DNA of 64,000 bases from Promicromonospora sukumoe (GTDB lineage Bacteria; Actinomycetota; Actinomycetes; Actinomycetales; Cellulomonadaceae): the NCBI RefSeq assembly GCF_014137995.1, contig NZ_JACGWV010000003.1:124001-188000 (forward strand), in the 5' to 3' direction. The translations under genes and the position numbers were made by a program. The notes beneath the pieces were generated by a model. That model was given only the letters and a program-made list of their open reading frames with translations, did no database searches and had not been told where the DNA came from. Positions 60,797-64,000 of this stretch are shown one piece after another. Numbering within the stretch: the stretch's first letter is position 1; each line of letters begins with the position of its first letter.

Positions 60797-61002
60797 CCAG
60801 CGATTGTGCCCGTTTCCACCCCCAGATCCGGGCACAATGACTGGTTCCGCGCTAACCAGCGATTACGCCGGGCGGCAGCTCCACGGCCGGGCACAATGAC
60901 TGGTCCCTCGCGAACCAGCGATTGTGCCCGTTTCCACCCCCAGATCCCGGCACAATGACTGGTCCCCCGCCTAACCAGTCATTACGCCCGACGGCGGGGT
61001 CG
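60797..61002. repeat. Tandem 59-60-bp hairpin repeats (3.5 units)
   Basis: CCAG starts at 60797, 60856, 60915 and 60975. Units 1 and 3 carry CAGCGATTGTGCCCG paired with CGGGCACAATG and the near-identical insert TTTCCACCCCCAGATC; unit 2 has ATTACGCCGGGCGG instead. The fourth, partial unit runs to the stop of the response-regulator gene. The array fills the convergent region between rhodanese and response regulator and can act as a multiple terminator. Confidence 0.85.
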
Positions 61003-61728
61003 TTACGCCGGGCGGTAGCGGTTCTCCGGGCGGCCCGTCGCGCCGTACCGCGGCGCGACCTGCGCGTACCCCTCGGCGACCAGGTGCTCCAGGTAGCGGC
61101 GGGCGCTGACCCGCGACATCCCGACCACCTCGGCGACCTCGGCCGCGGAGGCATCCCGGGCCGCCCCGGGCCCGCCCACCCCAGACCCGGACGAAGCCAC
61201 CGCCCCGCACAACCGCGCCAGCGCCTCCCGGACCAGGTCGCGGCTGCGGCCGGAGAGTCCCTTGGGCAGCCGGTCGGCGGCGCGCGGGCCGGCCAGGAGC
61301 TGGTCCACCTCGTCCTGGTCGAGGGTGTCCTGGGCCCGGCGCACGTCCTCGCGGCGCTGCCACACCTCGTCGAGCCGGGCGCGCAGCGCGGCGGACGTGA
61401 AGGGCTTGACCAGGTAGGCGACCACCCCGCCGGCCATGGCCTGCCGCACGCTGTCGAGCTCGCGCACCGCCGTCGTGGCGACGACGTCGACGGGCGGGCC
61501 GGGCAGCATCCGCAGCCGCTGCAGCACGTCGAGCCCGCCGATGTCGGGCAGGTGCAGGTCCAGCAGCACGAGGTCGGGGCGCAGCGCGGAGGCCAGGCGC
61601 AGGGCGTCCGATCCGGTGCGCGCCTCGCCGACGACGACGAACCGCGGGTGGCTCTCCACGAAGCCCCGGTGCACGGTCGCGACCACGGGGTCGTCCTCGA
61701 CGACGAGGGTCCGCGCCTGTCCGGTCAC
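61003..61728 (-). CDS. Response regulator, CitB/DpiA family
   Basis: A 241-residue DNA-binding partner of the adjacent kinase. The receiver domain opens TLVVEDDPVVATVHRGFVE, with the phosphoacceptor Asp in LVLLDLHLP and the conserved Lys in YLVKPFTSAAL. The C-terminal helix-turn-helix is AAEVAEVVGMSRVSARRYLEHL. The GTG start overlaps the kinase stop (GTGA). Relatives control citrate, malate or tricarboxylate uptake, which fits the divergent TctC-type gene. Confidence 0.92.
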   Translation of the reverse strand: MTGQARTLVVEDDPVVATVHRGFVESHPRFVVVGEARTGSDALRLASALRPDLVLLDLHLPDIGGLDVLQRLRMLPGPPVDVVATTAVRELDSVRQAMAGGVVAYLVKPFTSAALRARLDEVWQRREDVRRAQDTLDQDEVDQLLAGPRAADRLPKGLSGRSRDLVREALARLCGAVASSGSGVGGPGAARDASAAEVAEVVGMSRVSARRYLEHLVAEGYAQVAPRYGATGRPENRYRPA

Positions 61729-63026
61729 GCGTCCGCCCCCACGGGCACCGGCACGGGCAGGGGCAGCTCGACGCGCACGCACGCCCCGCCCAGGTCGCCC
61801 GTCCCGAGCTCCACCTCGCCGTCCCGTCGGTCCACGACCCGTCGGACGAGGGCGAGGCCGATGCCGCGGCTGTGCTCCCGGTCGCCGGGCACCTTGGTGG
61901 AGAACCCGGCCTTGAACACCTGGTGGTGCAGCGACGCCGGGATGCCGGGGCCGTCGTCGTCGACCTGGAGGTGCAGCCGGTCCCCGTCGGCCCGGAGCAG
62001 CACGCGGACCCGGCCGTCGGGCCCCGCGGCGTCGACCGCGTTGTCGATCAGGTTGCCCAGCACGACGAGGGCGTCGGTGTGCAGGGCGGAGGCGTCCGGC
62101 GTCGTCGGCGCGTCCAGCGTGGTCTCCTCGGCGACGTCGAGCGTCGCGCCCCGCTCGCGCGCGGTGATGGTCTTGACCAGGAGCAGCGCGGCGATCTCGG
62201 GGGAGCGCACGCCCGGCGCGACGGCGGACGTGCTGAGTAGCCCGCCGTAGCCCGAACGCTCGATGAACGCGACCGCCTCCTCGGTGCGGCCCAGCTCCAG
62301 GAGGCCGGAGATGACGTGCACGGTGTTGGCGAACTCGTGCGACTGGGAGCGCAGGGCGTCCGTGAGCCCGCGGGTCTCCAGCAGGGTCGCGATGTCGTCG
62401 GGTTCGAGCAGGTAGATCCGACGGCGGACCAGCCGGGTCACCCACGCCGCGCAGACCACCCCGACCACCGTCGCGGCGGCGAGCGTCCCCAGCAGCCAGC
62501 CCCGTTCGTCGGTCAGATCGGCGCGCAGCTCGGACTCCAGGATGCCGACGCTGGCGGTGCCGATGACGGGGGCGGGGGAGGAGTCGTCGGCGGCGGAGCC
62601 GAAGACGGGCACCTTGACCCGCCACGACGTGCCGAGCGTGCCGGTCTGCGTGCCGGTCCAGACCTGCCCGGACAGCGGCACCGACGGGTCGGTGGAGACC
62701 CGCCGTCCGATCTGCTCCGGGTCGGGGTGGGAGTAGCGGACGCCGTTCTCGTCGGTGACCACCACGTACGTGACCTCGGAGGCCTCGCGGATCACCTCGG
62801 CGATCGGCTGGATCGTCGCGGACGGGTCCTCGTCGTCGAACGCGTCGAGGATGACGGGCAGGCGCGCGACGGACTGCGCCACCCCGGACATCCGGTCGAC
62901 GTAGGCCTCACGAAGCTGCCGCTCCTGAAGGGCGGAGGCCACCAGCCCGGTCGTGCACACGAGCACGAGCACGATGACGACCTGCAGCACCAGCAGCTGC
63001 GCCCGGAGCGTCATCGCTCTTCTCAC
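61725..63026 (-). CDS. Sensor histidine kinase, CitA/DcuS family
   Basis: A 433-residue membrane sensor. Helix 1 is LLVLQVVIVLVLVCTTGLVA. The external PAS/sCache domain follows (residues about 40-170, VTYVVVTDENGVRYSHPDPEQIG). Helix 2 is LLGTLAAATVVGVVCAAWV. The phosphoacceptor His is in SQSHEFANTVHVI, then the ATPase boxes NLIDNAVDAA and DDDGPGIP. The GTG at 63026, seven bases after CACACT, is preferred; the ATG four codons later is possible. Together with the response regulator it should sense a di- or tricarboxylate. Confidence 0.88.
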   Translation of the reverse strand: MRRAMTLRAQLLVLQVVIVLVLVCTTGLVASALQERQLREAYVDRMSGVAQSVARLPVILDAFDDEDPSATIQPIAEVIREASEVTYVVVTDENGVRYSHPDPEQIGRRVSTDPSVPLSGQVWTGTQTGTLGTSWRVKVPVFGSAADDSSPAPVIGTASVGILESELRADLTDERGWLLGTLAAATVVGVVCAAWVTRLVRRRIYLLEPDDIATLLETRGLTDALRSQSHEFANTVHVISGLLELGRTEEAVAFIERSGYGGLLSTSAVAPGVRSPEIAALLLVKTITARERGATLDVAEETTLDAPTTPDASALHTDALVVLGNLIDNAVDAAGPDGRVRVLLRADGDRLHLQVDDDGPGIPASLHHQVFKAGFSTKVPGDREHSRGIGLALVRRVVDRRDGEVELGTGDLGGACVRVELPLPVPVPVGADA

Positions 63027-63211
63027 GGACGCAAGTGTGCACCGGGTCACACCCCGCGCGGTAGTTGCGGGTATGACCGAAACGACCACAACCTTCCTTG
63101 CGACCAGAACCCGGGCCGCGCCACCCGTCGTCCCTACGCTCTCGCCGAAGTGGACCGGGAGCCGCCGAAGCGGCCGGCTGACGAGTACACGCATCCGCTC
63201 AAGGAGGAGAA

Positions 63212-64000
63212 ATGCGCAATATCCGTACCGGGGCCGTCCCGGTAGGAATCGTCCTGGCCCTGGCCCTCGCGGGCTGTTCGCTGCTGGAGTCCGGCGGTGG
63301 CGGTGACGACACCGCGATCGACGAGCTCAGCATCGTCGTCCCCGCGGGACCCGGCGGCGGCTGGGACACGACCGGCCGTGAGATGCAGGCCGGCCTGCAG
63401 TCGGAGGGCCTGGTCGGCTCGGCGACCGTCACCAACGTCGACGGCGCGGGCGGCACCGTCGGCCTGGCGAACATCGCCAACGCGACCAACCCGAACACCC
63501 TGCTCGTGATGGGCCTGGTCATGGTGGGGGCCGTCGAGACCAACGAGTCCCAGGCCCGGATCGAGCACACCACCCCGATCGCGCGCCTCACGGAGGAGCA
63601 GGAGGTGATCGTGGTCCCGAAGGAGTCGCCGTACGAGACCATCGACGACCTCGTCGCGGACATCGACGCGAACGGCAAGAAGGTCTCGATCACCGGCGGC
63701 TCGGCCGGCGGTACCGACCACATCCTCGCCGGGATGCTGCTCCAGGCCGGTGGCGTGGAGTCGGGCCTCATCGCGAACAAGCTGAACTACATCGCCTACT
63801 CCGGGGGCGGCGAGTCCCTGGCGGCGCTGCTGGGCAACAACGTGAACGCGGGCATCTCGGGCGTCAGCGAGTACGCGGAACAGGTCAACGCGGGTGAGCT
63901 GCGGGCGCTCGCCGTCTCCGGCGCGGAGCGCGTCGAGGCCCTGCCCGACACGCCCACCCTCACCGAGGCCGGCTACGACGTCGTGCTGACCAACTGGCGC
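63212..64000 (+). CDS. Tripartite tricarboxylate transporter substrate-binding lipoprotein (TctC type), partial
   Basis: The extracytoplasmic binding subunit of a TTT-family importer; the 3' end is outside the window. The start MRNIRTGAVPVGIVLALALA is followed by lipobox GC with Cys22. TctC family marks are IVVPAGPGGGWDTTGREM, GAGGTVGLANIA, TPIARLTEEQEVIVVPK and SGVSEYAEQVNAGELRALAV. The ATG is preceded by a full AAGGAGGA. Membrane subunits TctB/TctA are expected just downstream, outside the window. It is divergent from the citrate-type two-component genes, which probably control it. Confidence 0.9.
   Translation, partial: MRNIRTGAVPVGIVLALALAGCSLLESGGGGDDTAIDELSIVVPAGPGGGWDTTGREMQAGLQSEGLVGSATVTNVDGAGGTVGLANIANATNPNTLLVMGLVMVGAVETNESQARIEHTTPIARLTEEQEVIVVPKESPYETIDDLVADIDANGKKVSITGGSAGGTDHILAGMLLQAGGVESGLIANKLNYIAYSGGGESLAALLGNNVNAGISGVSEYAEQVNAGELRALAVSGAERVEALPDTPTLTEAGYDVVLTNWR

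Noticed and set aside
60797..61002. Tandem repeats as a CRISPR array
   Set aside because: Units are contiguous self-complementary hairpins of about 60 bp with no unique spacers between identical repeats, only 3.5 units, and no cas genes nearby.

Overview
The window is GC-rich, densely packed chromosomal DNA with strong G/C third-position codon use and frequent GTG starts. It suggests an actinomycete of the Micrococcales type. The evidence is a class E sortase LAXTG signal, an HspR/HAIR operator before clpB, a DUF5926-like protein, many leaderless-type promoters (TANNNT about 6 nt before the start codon) and GTGA/ATGA gene overlaps. A Promicromonosporaceae-like genus would fit, but I cannot prove one from sequence alone. 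I saw no tRNA, rRNA, prophage, IS element or CRISPR array.

Layout. 1-3.7 kb: heme genes (cgoX/hemY, cut by the window edge, and hemE on minus; hemA divergent). 3.8-6.4 kb: two related secreted surface proteins, one sortase-anchored, sharing a possible response-regulator box. 6.4-18.3 kb: CoA transferase, DUF5926-like protein, glycosyltransferase, lipid kinase, a very large internally duplicated membrane protein, serS and two tandem HAD phosphatases. 18.4-30.4 kb: methionine aminopeptidase, a binding-protein sugar ABC transporter without ATPase, alkylation repair (ada-alkA and ogt), an acetyltransferase and a 1,457-residue membrane protein. 30.4-33.5 kb: an overlapping ArsR regulator-MFS-hydrolase operon with a five-box operator array. 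33.5-40.5 kb: an organic-acid locus in which an FCD regulator and a TSUP exporter face a MatC-like carrier, a type III CoA transferase and a fused carboxyltransferase, followed by a second TSUP and a small kinase. 40.5-47.4 kb: clpB, an HTH protein, a septum-formation-like protein and exonuclease III. 47.4-52.6 kb: a peptide ABC operon in which one permease and both ATPases are one polypeptide. 52.7-58.1 kb: a secreted subtilase, an ECF sigma factor and a membrane partner. 58.2-60.8 kb: a hydrolase, a Cys-rich leader peptide with a foldable leader RNA before a 2OG-Fe(II) oxygenase, and a rhodanese. 61-64 kb: a citrate-type two-component system divergent from a TctC-type binding lipoprotein that runs off the edge.

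The strongest unusual signal is the behaviour of dispersed palindromes. Two families sit in frame inside proteins: a 66-bp element encoding 22 residues in both CgoX and Ada-AlkA, and a 19-bp GGTCGAGCCTGTCGAGACC element inside ClpB and at every junction of the fused transporter. Other families lie just after stop codons or contain them, and show covariation that keeps the hairpin. The second notable signal is the probable cysteine-responsive leader before the 2OG-Fe(II) oxygenase gene.
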